The notes: generated from the sequence alone by a model not told the origin. Positions 6,969-14,772 are shown, counted from the stretch's first letter. The stretch: DNA of 15,657 nt from Crocinitomicaceae bacterium (GCA_030830385.1 JAURNA010000355.1:1-15657), one strand, 5' to 3'. Translations and numbers: made by a program.

Positions 6969-7877
6969 ATGAACAAAGGGAAAGGAAGTTCAAATAAGAG
7001 CGGAGTCCGTAAAGGACAAAGCAACAAATCGCAACGCGGATCGTTTAAAGGTAAAAGCGGCGAAGGTTCTGCAAAGAAGTTAAAAGCGGGTGCAAAAGGC
7101 CGTAGTAAGTACATCGACCATAAAAATCGTCAGAAAAAGGGAGATCCGCTTCCGAATTTGATGAGCGATGAAGTTCGTTTGAATAAGTTCATTGCCAACG
7201 CAGGAATTTGTTCGCGTCGTGAGGCAGACGTTCTCATTCAAACCGGTGTGGTTTCGGTAAACGGTGAGGTCGTAACTGAAATGGGATACAAGGTAAAGCC
7301 GGGAGATACCGTTCAATATGACGGAGAAACGGTTTCCCTGGCAACAAAACGATATGTTTTGCTGAACAAACCGAAGGGGTTTTATACCGAATTGGACGAT
7401 CCGATGGGCCGTAAAAACGTAGTGGAACTCATAAAGAAAGTGTGCAAGGAAGTCGTATATCCGATGGATCGGATGACAAAGGACACAACGGGTCTTATGT
7501 TGTTTACGAACGACACGGATTTGGCCAAAAAACTCGGGCATCCGAAGCACAAGCCGCTCAAACTTTACCATGTTACGCTCAATCAACCCATACGGGCTGA
7601 GGATCTTGAGAAATTGCGTGGTGGAGTGCGACTCGACGATGGTAGCTTCCACGCTGAACAAGTCGAAATTGTGGATGAAAGCGAAGGATACGAAGTAGGG
7701 ATCGCACATCGATCGGGTCAGAAGCAGGCGGTTCAGCGTGTGATAGAATCTCTCGGCTACAAAGTGAAAAAATTAGACCGGGTTTCGTATGCAGGACTCA
7801 CGAAGAAAGACCTGCCTCGCGGATATAGCCGTCATTTGACAGAGAAGGAAGTTGCATTTTTAAAAATGAACACGTGA
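6969..7877 (+). CDS. RsuA/RluB-type pseudouridine synthase homologue, probably inactive
   Basis: A 302-residue protein with three parts. Residues 1-58 are a basic, Gly/Ser/Lys-rich tail, common in Bacteroidota members. Residues about 68-128 form an S4 RNA-binding domain (VRLNKFIANAGICSRREAD). Residues about 129-299 form an RsuA/RluB/RluE/RluF-type domain (YVLLNKPKGF, TTGLMLFTND, LGYKVKKLDRV, AGLTKKDLPRG). In this family the catalytic Asp sits in G-R-L-D before x-x-T-T-G. Here the stretch is M-D-R-M-T-K-D-T-T-G, so T170 (codon 7476-7478) replaces the Asp; the nearest Asp, D167, is three residues early. The Arg-rich motif (GRNRxVRR) reads GQKQAVQR, with three Arg changed to Gln. The fold and the RNA-binding parts are kept, so it may bind rRNA without modifying it. 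The reading frame is intact. Its stop overlaps the next start (GTGA). Confidence 0.85.
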   Translation: MNKGKGSSNKSGVRKGQSNKSQRGSFKGKSGEGSAKKLKAGAKGRSKYIDHKNRQKKGDPLPNLMSDEVRLNKFIANAGICSRREADVLIQTGVVSVNGEVVTEMGYKVKPGDTVQYDGETVSLATKRYVLLNKPKGFYTELDDPMGRKNVVELIKKVCKEVVYPMDRMTKDTTGLMLFTNDTDLAKKLGHPKHKPLKLYHVTLNQPIRAEDLEKLRGGVRLDDGSFHAEQVEIVDESEGYEVGIAHRSGQKQAVQRVIESLGYKVKKLDRVSYAGLTKKDLPRGYSRHLTEKEVAFLKMNT

Positions 7878-8560
7878 AAAAAATGGGAATACTCTTCGTG
7901 ATTGGGGCAGTGATCTCTTCGTGCAGTTCAGAGGAGAAGCTCACATCTGAGAATGAATTTTACGAGTACTTCTATCCATATGATACCCTCACCAAAGTGT
8001 ATGTTTACCGCGATGTGAAAAGCGGAATTGACGAGCAATTCCATTGCGTGTACGGAATTGAGGATTCTCAAGGGAAACATATCGTTGTGGAGACCTTTTC
8101 TGAGGATGGACGTATTCTGGAGGCAATCAACTATAGCATTGACAGTCTGAATGTGATGGATCACATGGTTGTCGATGCGCAGAAGATTAAAAACGCAGCA
8201 AGCATAGGTGAAGCCCAGCTCATGCCGCTCGACAGAACAACACAAGGCGTATTTTCAAGTGTATTTCCGGTCACCGATTCAACCTTGTTTTTGAAAGAAG
8301 TCAAACGGATGTACGATCGTGAATTATCGATAGCGGTGATGGGCGAGAAGGCGGACGCGGTTTGCTTCAGGGAAGAGTTGATTTTGACCCTGATGAATCC
8401 GTTTACAAAGGAACAGGGAGCCCGGGGAATCAACACGCTGAATTACTACGCCAAAGGGTATGGGTTGGTTGAGTGGTTCGACGATCCCGAAAAACAGAGC
8501 CACTGGAAACTGGAGAAGATCATCTCCCGGGAAGAGTTCACGAAAATACTGAGCCGATGA
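7874..8560 (+). CDS. Lipoprotein of unknown function
   Basis: A 228-residue predicted lipoprotein that I do not recognise. Starting at GTG 7874 it begins MKKMGILFVIGAVISSC: a two-lysine n-region, a short hydrophobic core and a lipobox I-S-S-C with the lipidated C17. Starting at the ATG at 7883 would lose the lysines, so GTG is preferred; it overlaps the upstream stop as GTGA. The mature part is mixed and soluble, with many acidic residues, a Tyr-rich N-terminal segment (EFYEYFYPY, about residues 27-35) and no membrane segment. The next gene starts inside its stop (ATGA), so the two are translationally coupled. It is probably held in the envelope beside the outer-membrane-like product of that gene. 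No catalytic motif is visible. Confidence 0.75.
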   Translation: MKKMGILFVIGAVISSCSSEEKLTSENEFYEYFYPYDTLTKVYVYRDVKSGIDEQFHCVYGIEDSQGKHIVVETFSEDGRILEAINYSIDSLNVMDHMVVDAQKIKNAASIGEAQLMPLDRTTQGVFSSVFPVTDSTLFLKEVKRMYDRELSIAVMGEKADAVCFREELILTLMNPFTKEQGARGINTLNYYAKGYGLVEWFDDPEKQSHWKLEKIISREEFTKILSR

Positions 8561-9438
8561 GGATAGTAATGGTTGCAATATTGATCCTTCTGGGCAATGA
8601 ACAGCCATTTGCTCAAAGCGTGTGGAAGAATAAAAAGCAGAAAGTATCCCATGCACAGGGAACACTATTCGGCTATTGGGGATACAATCGTTCTGTTTTT
8701 TCCAATAGCAACATTCGGTTTGTGGGGCCTGGTTACGATTTTGCACTCGGTGGAGCTCAAGCCCACGATAATCAAACACCATTTGGGGCAACCTATTTCC
8801 ATCCACTGAAAATTACAGTTCCGCAATACAACACGCGAATCGGATACTATTTCAAGCATCACTGGGCACTTTCCGTCGGGCATGATCACATGAAATACAT
8901 ATTGGCTGATCAAAATGAAGTAACACTCAGTGGAAGGGTGAATCCGGGGATCGACGAAACGGGAAGCTGGTCAGGAACCTATTCCGGCGAACAGATCACA
9001 ACGAACCGAGAGCTTTTTCACTACGAGAACTCCAATGGCGTCAATTATCTCCGGGCTGAATTAACACGAACAGATATGCTGCTTGCATTCGGACAGGAAA
9101 GACAATTCGTGATTTCCTCGAATTTGGGAGTAGGTTTGGGTGGACTGATTTCATACAACGACTTCCGATTTGGTGGAAAAGAAAGCAGGAAAACGATTTC
9201 AATGTCGGGATATGGCGTGTCCGGGCACCTCGGATTGCGCTTCGAGTTTTTCAGACACGTGTTCTTTCAGACGAATTTAAGCACCGGTTTGCACCACCAG
9301 ATGAAGGTTCGCACTCGTGCAAACGATCCGACATCTTTCGCAAGACACCTGTACGGTTTCGCGCAGTTCGACGCAGGGTTGGGATTCCTCCTTTACCTCC
9401 GGCCAACAAACGATTGCGATAGCTGCCCTGTGTGGTAG
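8557..9438 (+). CDS. Outer-membrane beta-barrel-like protein of unknown function
   Basis: A 293-residue exported protein. A signal peptide (about residues 1-20, likely cut near PFA-Q) is followed by alternating polar/aromatic segments such as FGYWGYNRS, NTRIGYYFKHHWALSVG and LGLRFEFF, with a long hydrophobic-alternating end (QFDAGLGFLLYL). This suggests an outer-membrane barrel of perhaps eight to ten strands. I recall closely similar hypothetical proteins in other Bacteroidota (GYNRS...GPGYDF...HYENSNG...NYLR pattern) with no assigned function. The ATG at 8557 overlaps the lipoprotein stop (ATGA); an in-frame ATG at 8473 is rejected because it has no signal peptide and lies inside the lipoprotein gene. 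The end has two Cys (CDSC) near the C-terminus, unusual for a barrel that should end in an aromatic; the last residue is Trp. Confidence 0.78.
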   Translation: MRIVMVAILILLGNEQPFAQSVWKNKKQKVSHAQGTLFGYWGYNRSVFSNSNIRFVGPGYDFALGGAQAHDNQTPFGATYFHPLKITVPQYNTRIGYYFKHHWALSVGHDHMKYILADQNEVTLSGRVNPGIDETGSWSGTYSGEQITTNRELFHYENSNGVNYLRAELTRTDMLLAFGQERQFVISSNLGVGLGGLISYNDFRFGGKESRKTISMSGYGVSGHLGLRFEFFRHVFFQTNLSTGLHHQMKVRTRANDPTSFARHLYGFAQFDAGLGFLLYLRPTNDCDSCPVW

Positions 9439-9440
9439 AT

Positions 9441-11915
9441 TTACTCTGGCGTATGTTTGCCCTTGGCAATTCTGAAATCTGCACGGTAGTAGAAAATGGG
9501 TAGGAATCCGAGCTGATAACGTTCAGCAGTTGGTGTAGCCGTTGGGTCAAACAAATCGGGAGCATACGACAATCCAAGCAAGTTCTGACGGCCTGTGATG
9601 TTCACTAAATCCAAACCGATTTCGTGTGTTACTTTGTCCGCATTCAGCTTCCAGTTAATCTTAGCGTCAATGCGCAAATAATCAGGAAACTGAAGGCTAT
9701 TAAACCCGTCGTTCAGGAAAATTACTTCTTGCAGATACGCCGATTGAACCACATCAACCGGACCGTACAACTTACCGCCCGCATACGTTCCTTTGAAACC
9801 GAGAGAGAGGGTGTTCTTATCACCGATTTTAAACTCTTTCCCAGCGAGTAGGTTTGCGATGTAGTTGCCGTTATAGGAAGTATTTCGCTCAATACCGTCA
9901 CTCGCAACATATTTTGAGTCAAACAAGGTTCCTGAGAACAAGAAATAAAACGAATTATCGAAGAATTTCTGAAGTGTGACTTCCACTCCATAATTCGTTC
10001 CTGTACCGGTATTTTTCAACTCAGTGGGAAAGAAGCGGGCAAATCCACTACCCATATTGATGAGGCTGAACGCCGTCGTATCATCTGCGGTTACCGGGAT
10101 ATTGTACAAGTGCTGATAATACGCCTCTGCTTTTAAGTTGAGGTTTTTCCCAAACGATTTCTGATACCCGACCCCTGTGTGAATGCTTCGCGAGAAATCC
10201 ATGTTTCCATTGATCAGGTTTCCATCTCCGTTCGGATCGTAGAAATACGTATACATCGGCTGCGTCATACTGTGCATTCCTGCACCGGCTGATAAAGCAG
10301 ATGTGTTGCTCAATCGCCATTTCCATCCAACCCTGGGTTCGACAATGCTTACGCTGTTGCTTTGCGAAAAGTACTGATTGTGTATTCCGGCGGTGAAGTC
10401 CATGTTCTCGTTCATGCGCCATTTCCATTGTACAAACCCCTGAAGTAAAGCTGCTGAACCTTGATAATCCCATCGGTTCACAAATGAAGTATGTGTCGGG
10501 TTCAGGATTGAATCAACCATGTTGAAGAAAATGAGATCTGCATTGATCCCATATTTGATGAGGTGGCGCTTGTTGAATTTGTGATTTACACTTGCATACG
10601 CACTTGCACGATCGATGAAGTACGAGTATGCCAACAAGGGGTAAATGCTATCCCCTGCAGGATTATACAGTTCAATCACCGAGTCTCCATTGGCATAAAT
10701 GGTGTCGTGGCGAACCAAGTAATCATGATTGGATCGTTGGTGTTCCTGTGAATACGCAAATGTCGTCTGGAAGAATGTCTTCTCGTTAATCGGTTTCTTG
10801 TAAGTAAGGCCGCTCACGAACATTTGTGTACGGAACCGCTGGTCTCGATCCCCTTCCCCATACAGTTCCTGAGAGGCATCTGTCGAGGACAGGTTTAACG
10901 GATATTGCTCTGAAATCAGGATGTCAATTTTACTGGCTCCACCCATTCCCCACCAGGATAATGCACCGCCGTTTTTGAGTCTCCAGTTGAATTTAAAAGC
11001 ACCGTCTCCATAGGTGGGTACGGCATCTGTTCCGATTTGAATCCCCAGCACCTGAAACAAACTCAAGGTAGAGTAACGACCTATTACGAGGTAGCTTGAG
11101 CGATCTCCCATTGGGCCTTCAGCCATAAGTTCGGTTCCAAGGAAGCCAAACTGACCGGTTAACTCGTGCTGGTTTGTGTTTCCTTTTCGCAATTTGAGAT
11201 CGAATACGCCGGAAGTGGAATTTCCGTATTCAGCCGGAAATGCACTCATCAGGAAGTCAGAGTTTCCAAGAATCTTGTTGTTCAGGATAGAAACAGGTCC
11301 ACCGGTACTTCCTGTAATGGCGAAGTGGTTCGGGTTTGGAATGTCAATTCCTTCAACTTTCCAGACAACACCCAAAGGCGAGTTGCCTCGGATGACAATG
11401 TCGTTTCGGGAATCGTCTGCTCCGCCCACACCTGCGAAGTTTGACGCCATACGAGCGGGGTCCGATCGCGAACCGGGGTATCGATCGGTTTCGGACACGC
11501 TAAATTGTTGCGCACCGTTCAGGGCCAATTCATTGATTACTTCTCCTTTTTTTCTGCCCGTAACAACCACTTCTTCCTGATCAAGAAAACTTTCCTGAAG
11601 TGGAACCTGAACCACTGTTTCCTTACCGGAATTCACCTCGATGGTAATCGATTTGTTATCGTATGTCAGGTACGTGGCGACCAGTTGATGCTTACCAACC
11701 GGAACATTCTTGATTTCAAAGTTTCCTTCTGTATCCGAAAGCGTTCGGAGGTTTCGAACGTTTGTGTCGGCAGTAAACACCTGAAGTTTTACTCCGTACA
11801 ATGGGAATTTGCTCTCGGAATCGAAGACGGTACCGCGAACGGATTGAATCGGACTTTGTGCAAAAGTGAAGGAGGTAAAAAGTAGAGTCAGTAGTGGGAT
11901 TAGTAAACGTATCAT
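9441..11915 (-). CDS. TonB-dependent outer-membrane receptor
   Basis: An 824-residue outer-membrane receptor. It has a signal peptide (about residues 1-19, cut after FTFAQ), then a carboxypeptidase-regulatory-like beta-sandwich (about 25-110) that ends in LDQEEVVVTGRKK. A plug domain follows (about 120-240; IVIRGNSPLGVVWKVEGIDIPNPNH), then a long barrel rich in aromatic alternating strands. The C-terminus ends in a strand with YYRADFRIAK. The EEVVVTG segment is a typical TonB-box-like region. It follows a substrate-binding lipoprotein gene by 6 bases on the same strand, so the two probably share an mRNA and a substrate, perhaps a peptide or a chelated metal. No SusD homologue is present. Its stop lies 2 bases from the stop of the convergent gene. 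The substrate cannot be read from the sequence. Confidence 0.9.
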   Translation of the reverse strand: MIRLLIPLLTLLFTSFTFAQSPIQSVRGTVFDSESKFPLYGVKLQVFTADTNVRNLRTLSDTEGNFEIKNVPVGKHQLVATYLTYDNKSITIEVNSGKETVVQVPLQESFLDQEEVVVTGRKKGEVINELALNGAQQFSVSETDRYPGSRSDPARMASNFAGVGGADDSRNDIVIRGNSPLGVVWKVEGIDIPNPNHFAITGSTGGPVSILNNKILGNSDFLMSAFPAEYGNSTSGVFDLKLRKGNTNQHELTGQFGFLGTELMAEGPMGDRSSYLVIGRYSTLSLFQVLGIQIGTDAVPTYGDGAFKFNWRLKNGGALSWWGMGGASKIDILISEQYPLNLSSTDASQELYGEGDRDQRFRTQMFVSGLTYKKPINEKTFFQTTFAYSQEHQRSNHDYLVRHDTIYANGDSVIELYNPAGDSIYPLLAYSYFIDRASAYASVNHKFNKRHLIKYGINADLIFFNMVDSILNPTHTSFVNRWDYQGSAALLQGFVQWKWRMNENMDFTAGIHNQYFSQSNSVSIVEPRVGWKWRLSNTSALSAGAGMHSMTQPMYTYFYDPNGDGNLINGNMDFSRSIHTGVGYQKSFGKNLNLKAEAYYQHLYNIPVTADDTTAFSLINMGSGFARFFPTELKNTGTGTNYGVEVTLQKFFDNSFYFLFSGTLFDSKYVASDGIERNTSYNGNYIANLLAGKEFKIGDKNTLSLGFKGTYAGGKLYGPVDVVQSAYLQEVIFLNDGFNSLQFPDYLRIDAKINWKLNADKVTHEIGLDLVNITGRQNLLGLSYAPDLFDPTATPTAERYQLGFLPIFYYRADFRIAKGKHTPE

Positions 11916-11921
11916 AGAAGT

Positions 11922-13664
11922 TTATTTTTGAGAGGATACATACTTTTCGTACTCTTCCGTTGTCCAGGGTTTGATGTAAACCTTTGTAAAATTAAAGTAA
12001 TTCAGGGCGTTGAAATGAAAGTTCCGAACGTACGAATAGGCAATTTCAATGTCCCCGGTATACCAAAGGGGAATGATCGGTGGATCTTTCATCAACTCGA
12101 CTTCAGCCTTCGATAACAAGCGCATCTGATCCGTCATTTTTTCGGCTTTGAGTGCCTGCTCGAAATACGTGTCGAACTGCTTGTTTGTGTAGCGGGACAT
12201 GTTAATCGGAGACGGGATGAGGCTGTCGTCAGGAACATTCGCTCCGTAAAAACTCATGAGAAAGCTCTCCGGACTCGGATAGTCAGCGTTCCAGCCACTT
12301 CGGAAGATATCACCATTTCCGATTTTGTAGTCTTCCTTCAACATGTTGAACTCCGAACCTTCGATGTTGACCGTAATCCCAAGTACGCGCTTGATCTGTT
12401 TTGAAAATTCATCGGCGATTTCCAAATGAATTTCATTGATATTGTAGCGTAATTCCACAACACCGAAACCTTTCCCGTCTGGATATCCGGCCTCAGCAAG
12501 AAGCTCGCGCGCTTTTTCCGGGTCATATTTGTACGAGGCTTCCTTAACCTCCGCAAAGTTGTATCCCTTCAGGGCCTTTTGGATCGGTGGTGTGATTCCG
12601 TAATGCCCCAGATCGTAGTACTGGTTGCGCAAGATATTTTGACCCAGCACCTCCCTGTTAACCGCATAATTAAATGCCTGCCGAACCTTTGGATTCTTGA
12701 AGCGCGGATCAAGCATATTGAAAAAGTAGAAATTCGTTTCCAACAGCGGATTTTCCGCAAGAATCAACTTGGGAGGAGCGGAGTTGAAGTCTTCGATGCG
12801 ATCATCGAGCATTCGCGCAATCCGACTGGTCGGAAGACCGACGATGAGGTCTGTCTTGCCCGATTCGAACAAATCAAGTTGTTCCAACTTTCGTGATTGA
12901 AATAAGAATACGAGACTGTCCAGGTAGGGAAGTGCATTTCCTTCTTTATCGTTGAGGTAGTAATCGTTGTTTTTTACAAGGATCAACGAGGGCTGACTGC
13001 TGTTTGTATGCTTGGCATACCGGAACGGACCCGTTCCGATGATGTCGGTTTCGAGATTTTTTTCAATGATTCGGTGCGAGACAATTGACGCGCTGATATT
13101 TGCTAGCTTGTACAGAAAGTTATGGTCGCTGTGTGTGAGCTCAAAACGAACAGAATTACCATCGCAAACGATTCCACTGATGGTCTTCGATTTTCCCTCG
13201 TGAAAGTCGTTTGCTCCCTGAACAAGGTCCTTCAGAACGTGAGAATACAATGGGGTATCCGATCCGTCCGACTCTTTCCCACACCCCATTTCAAAGGTCT
13301 TTTGAACATCTTTTGTAGTCAACAATCGATCATCATCCGAATTGAAAACATCATGCGGATGAAACCGGACGCCTTCTCGCAATGTAAACTCATATATTTT
13401 TCCGTCGTTTTTGCTCGACCATTTTTCAGCAATTTTCGGAACAATTTTGAGCGTCTTCGGATCGATGTCCACCAGGCATTCGGTAATTTGGGAAATAACG
13501 GTTGCCGAATATACGTCATATACCTGGCGGGGAATGTACGTAGAAGGTTCATTGCTGAGGGCCATGGTTAGCGTACCTCCGGCATACTCGAACTGTTGCT
13601 TTTCCACACCACTGCAGTTGTAGAGAAATACAATCAGCAGCAGTAATGTGAAGAGACGCCTCAT
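11922..13664 (-). CDS. ABC-type peptide-binding lipoprotein (SBP_bac_5 family)
   Basis: A 580-residue lipoprotein of the DppA/OppA/NikA class (SBP_bac_5). The N-terminus has two Arg, a hydrophobic core and a somewhat weak lipobox L-Y-N-C (C17). The mature part begins with GGTLTMALSNEPSTY and has the class features LAEKWSS-like (IAEKWSSKNDGKIYEFTLREGVRFH, seen in parts), GTGPFRY near residue 215, NYAVNREVLGQ near 335 and LLAEAGYPDGKGF near 390. Length matches the family. Such proteins deliver oligopeptides, dipeptides, nickel or opines to an ABC permease, but no permease or ATPase gene is in this window. The gene sits directly upstream of a TonB-dependent receptor (6 bases), which suggests a joint uptake route across the outer membrane and periplasm. 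It has a strong-looking promoter of its own. Confidence 0.88.
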   Translation of the reverse strand: MRRLFTLLLLIVFLYNCSGVEKQQFEYAGGTLTMALSNEPSTYIPRQVYDVYSATVISQITECLVDIDPKTLKIVPKIAEKWSSKNDGKIYEFTLREGVRFHPHDVFNSDDDRLLTTKDVQKTFEMGCGKESDGSDTPLYSHVLKDLVQGANDFHEGKSKTISGIVCDGNSVRFELTHSDHNFLYKLANISASIVSHRIIEKNLETDIIGTGPFRYAKHTNSSQPSLILVKNNDYYLNDKEGNALPYLDSLVFLFQSRKLEQLDLFESGKTDLIVGLPTSRIARMLDDRIEDFNSAPPKLILAENPLLETNFYFFNMLDPRFKNPKVRQAFNYAVNREVLGQNILRNQYYDLGHYGITPPIQKALKGYNFAEVKEASYKYDPEKARELLAEAGYPDGKGFGVVELRYNINEIHLEIADEFSKQIKRVLGITVNIEGSEFNMLKEDYKIGNGDIFRSGWNADYPSPESFLMSFYGANVPDDSLIPSPINMSRYTNKQFDTYFEQALKAEKMTDQMRLLSKAEVELMKDPPIIPLWYTGDIEIAYSYVRNFHFNALNYFNFTKVYIKPWTTEEYEKYVSSQK

Positions 13665-13677
13665 ATTAAGTAATATT

Positions 13678-13708
13678 CAAACCTACAAGAATAAGAAAAA
13701 TACACAAA
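13678..13708 (-). promoter_or_regulatory. Consensus Bacteroidota promoter of the lipoprotein/TonB-receptor operon
   Basis: On the minus strand TTTG (13708 to 13705), exactly 19 bases, then TAGGTTTG (13685 to 13678). Both elements and the spacing match the published TTTG-N19-TAnnTTTG consensus without mismatch. Transcription would start about 13671, leaving a leader of only about seven bases before the ATG at 13664. Confidence 0.7.
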
Positions 13709-13810
13709 AAATGCGGATGTAGTTGCGCAATTCAGTTGCTTTCGAATCCAATGTTCGAATGGGGCTCCTGCTTATTCCTGCGGAGTCGGCGTAAAAATCT
13801 GCCGTGAAAC

Positions 13811-13842
13811 TTGGTAGCATTGCTCAAAACCTGTTATATTTG
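13811..13842 (+). promoter_or_regulatory. Promoter of the T9SS cargo gene
   Basis: TTG at 13811-13813, 21 bases, then TATATTTG at 13835-13842, an exact TAnnTTTG. Transcription would start near 13848, giving a leader of about 50 bases before the GTG at 13897. That leader contains a GC-rich hairpin (13860-13875). Confidence 0.55.
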
Positions 13843-13854
13843 TGCATTCAATTG

Positions 13855-13875
13855 AAAAAGCCGGCCCTCGCCGGC
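13855..13875 (-). terminator. Hairpin in the 5' leader; terminator-like on the minus strand
   Basis: GCCGGC (13860-13865), loop CCTC, GCCGGC (13870-13875) form a perfect 6-bp all-GC stem. Read on the minus strand it is followed by five T (13859 to 13855), the form of a rho-independent terminator. It would stop antisense transcription arriving from the right (the HAD gene at 15162 is on that strand). On the plus strand it is a stable leader hairpin just after the transcription start of the next gene, with only GTTTC after it, so it is a poor terminator in that direction. Confidence 0.35.
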
Positions 13876-13896
13876 GTTTCAGGGAGTTAACGACTG

Positions 13897-14706
13897 GTGA
13901 ACGTGAAAATGGTTAACGTTATTCTGCTTTTTTTGGGCCTGGTGATTTCTCCGTCTTTGATGGCATCATTGTCTGTGGAGGGCACGTATCAAGGTAAGAA
14001 TTTGTATGTTCAGAATCCAATGGATGACGAAGGATTTGGATACTGCGCGATGAAAGTTACCGTGAATGGGGATATCATGCCGGTGGGAACCAATCGTGGC
14101 GTTTTTGAAATCGATTTTTCGCAATATAATATTGGAATTGGAGAACCTATATTTGTTGTGATTGAACACAATGATGGATGCAAGCCGAAAGTGTTGAATC
14201 CGGAGGTTCTCTTGCCGCAGTCCACGTTTGTTATTGAAATCATGACGATTTCCAATCAAGGTAAACTGGAATGGAAAACTTCCAAAGAGCGCGGAAAACT
14301 TCCTTTTGTGGTTGAGCAGTACCGCTGGAATAAGTGGGTGCCGGTTGGAGAAGTTGAAGGAAAAGGTGGAGAACAGATCAATTCGTATGAATTCGATGTG
14401 ACACCGCATTCAGGAGAAAACACAGTTCGTGTTGTTCAAACGGATCACTCAGGGTTGAAACGACCATCAAAGGAAGTGAAATTCACATCGAACACACCTG
14501 TGATTACAAAATCGCCGGCAAAGGTTAAGAACGAGATCAGGTTCAGTGCGAATGGCTCACCAGCTGATACGCGTTATGAGATTTACGACGCACACGGAAA
14601 CGTTGTGAAAAAAGGAGTAGGATCGAAAGTGAATTGCTCAAACCTGATTCGCGGCATATATTATATTAGTTTTGACAATTCCAACGAGAAGTTCATCAAG
14701 AACTAA
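13897..14706 (+). CDS. Secreted T9SS type A cargo protein of unknown function
   Basis: A 269-residue exported protein. After a signal peptide (about residues 1-23, cut near SLMA) come two beta-rich modules: about 25-120, with NLYVQNP and KPKVLNPEVLLPQSTF, and about 120-200, a fibronectin-like segment with EWKTSKERGKLPFVVEQYRW and SGENTVRVVQ. The tail, residues about 200-269, fits the type IX secretion C-terminal sorting domain: EIYDAHGNVVKKG, L-x-x-G-I-Y-Y-I, and a Lys-rich end KFIKN. The usual N-P near its start is replaced by S-P-A. I recall similar uncharacterised proteins in Flavobacteriales. Start choice is uncertain: GTG 13897 has AGGGAG ten bases upstream, while GTG 13903 and ATG 13909 are in frame and also leave a signal peptide. 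Confidence 0.78.
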   Translation: MNVKMVNVILLFLGLVISPSLMASLSVEGTYQGKNLYVQNPMDDEGFGYCAMKVTVNGDIMPVGTNRGVFEIDFSQYNIGIGEPIFVVIEHNDGCKPKVLNPEVLLPQSTFVIEIMTISNQGKLEWKTSKERGKLPFVVEQYRWNKWVPVGEVEGKGGEQINSYEFDVTPHSGENTVRVVQTDHSGLKRPSKEVKFTSNTPVITKSPAKVKNEIRFSANGSPADTRYEIYDAHGNVVKKGVGSKVNCSNLIRGIYYISFDNSNEKFIKN

Positions 14707-14727
14707 TCGGTAAAGAGAACAGATTCG

Positions 14728-14766
14728 ATCCCTCCATGGCACTGCTTCGGGGGGATTTATATTTTC
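14728..14766 (+). terminator. Rho-independent terminator after the T9SS cargo gene
   Basis: ATCCCTCC (14728-14735) pairs with GGGGGGAT (14749-14756) in an 8-bp stem with one T-G wobble and a 13-base loop, followed by TTTATATTTT. It begins 21 bases after the stop at 14706 and ends just before the next start at 14773, so it separates the cargo gene from the epimerase gene. The T-rich tail could also hold a poor -7 box (TATATTTT) for the next gene. Confidence 0.5.
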
Positions 14767-14772
14767 ATACGT

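Noticed and set aside
9441..11915. Several open frames on the plus strand opposite the TonB receptor, up to 134 codons
   Set aside because: They lie wholly inside a gene with clear domain structure and lack motifs or start signals; they are shadow frames.
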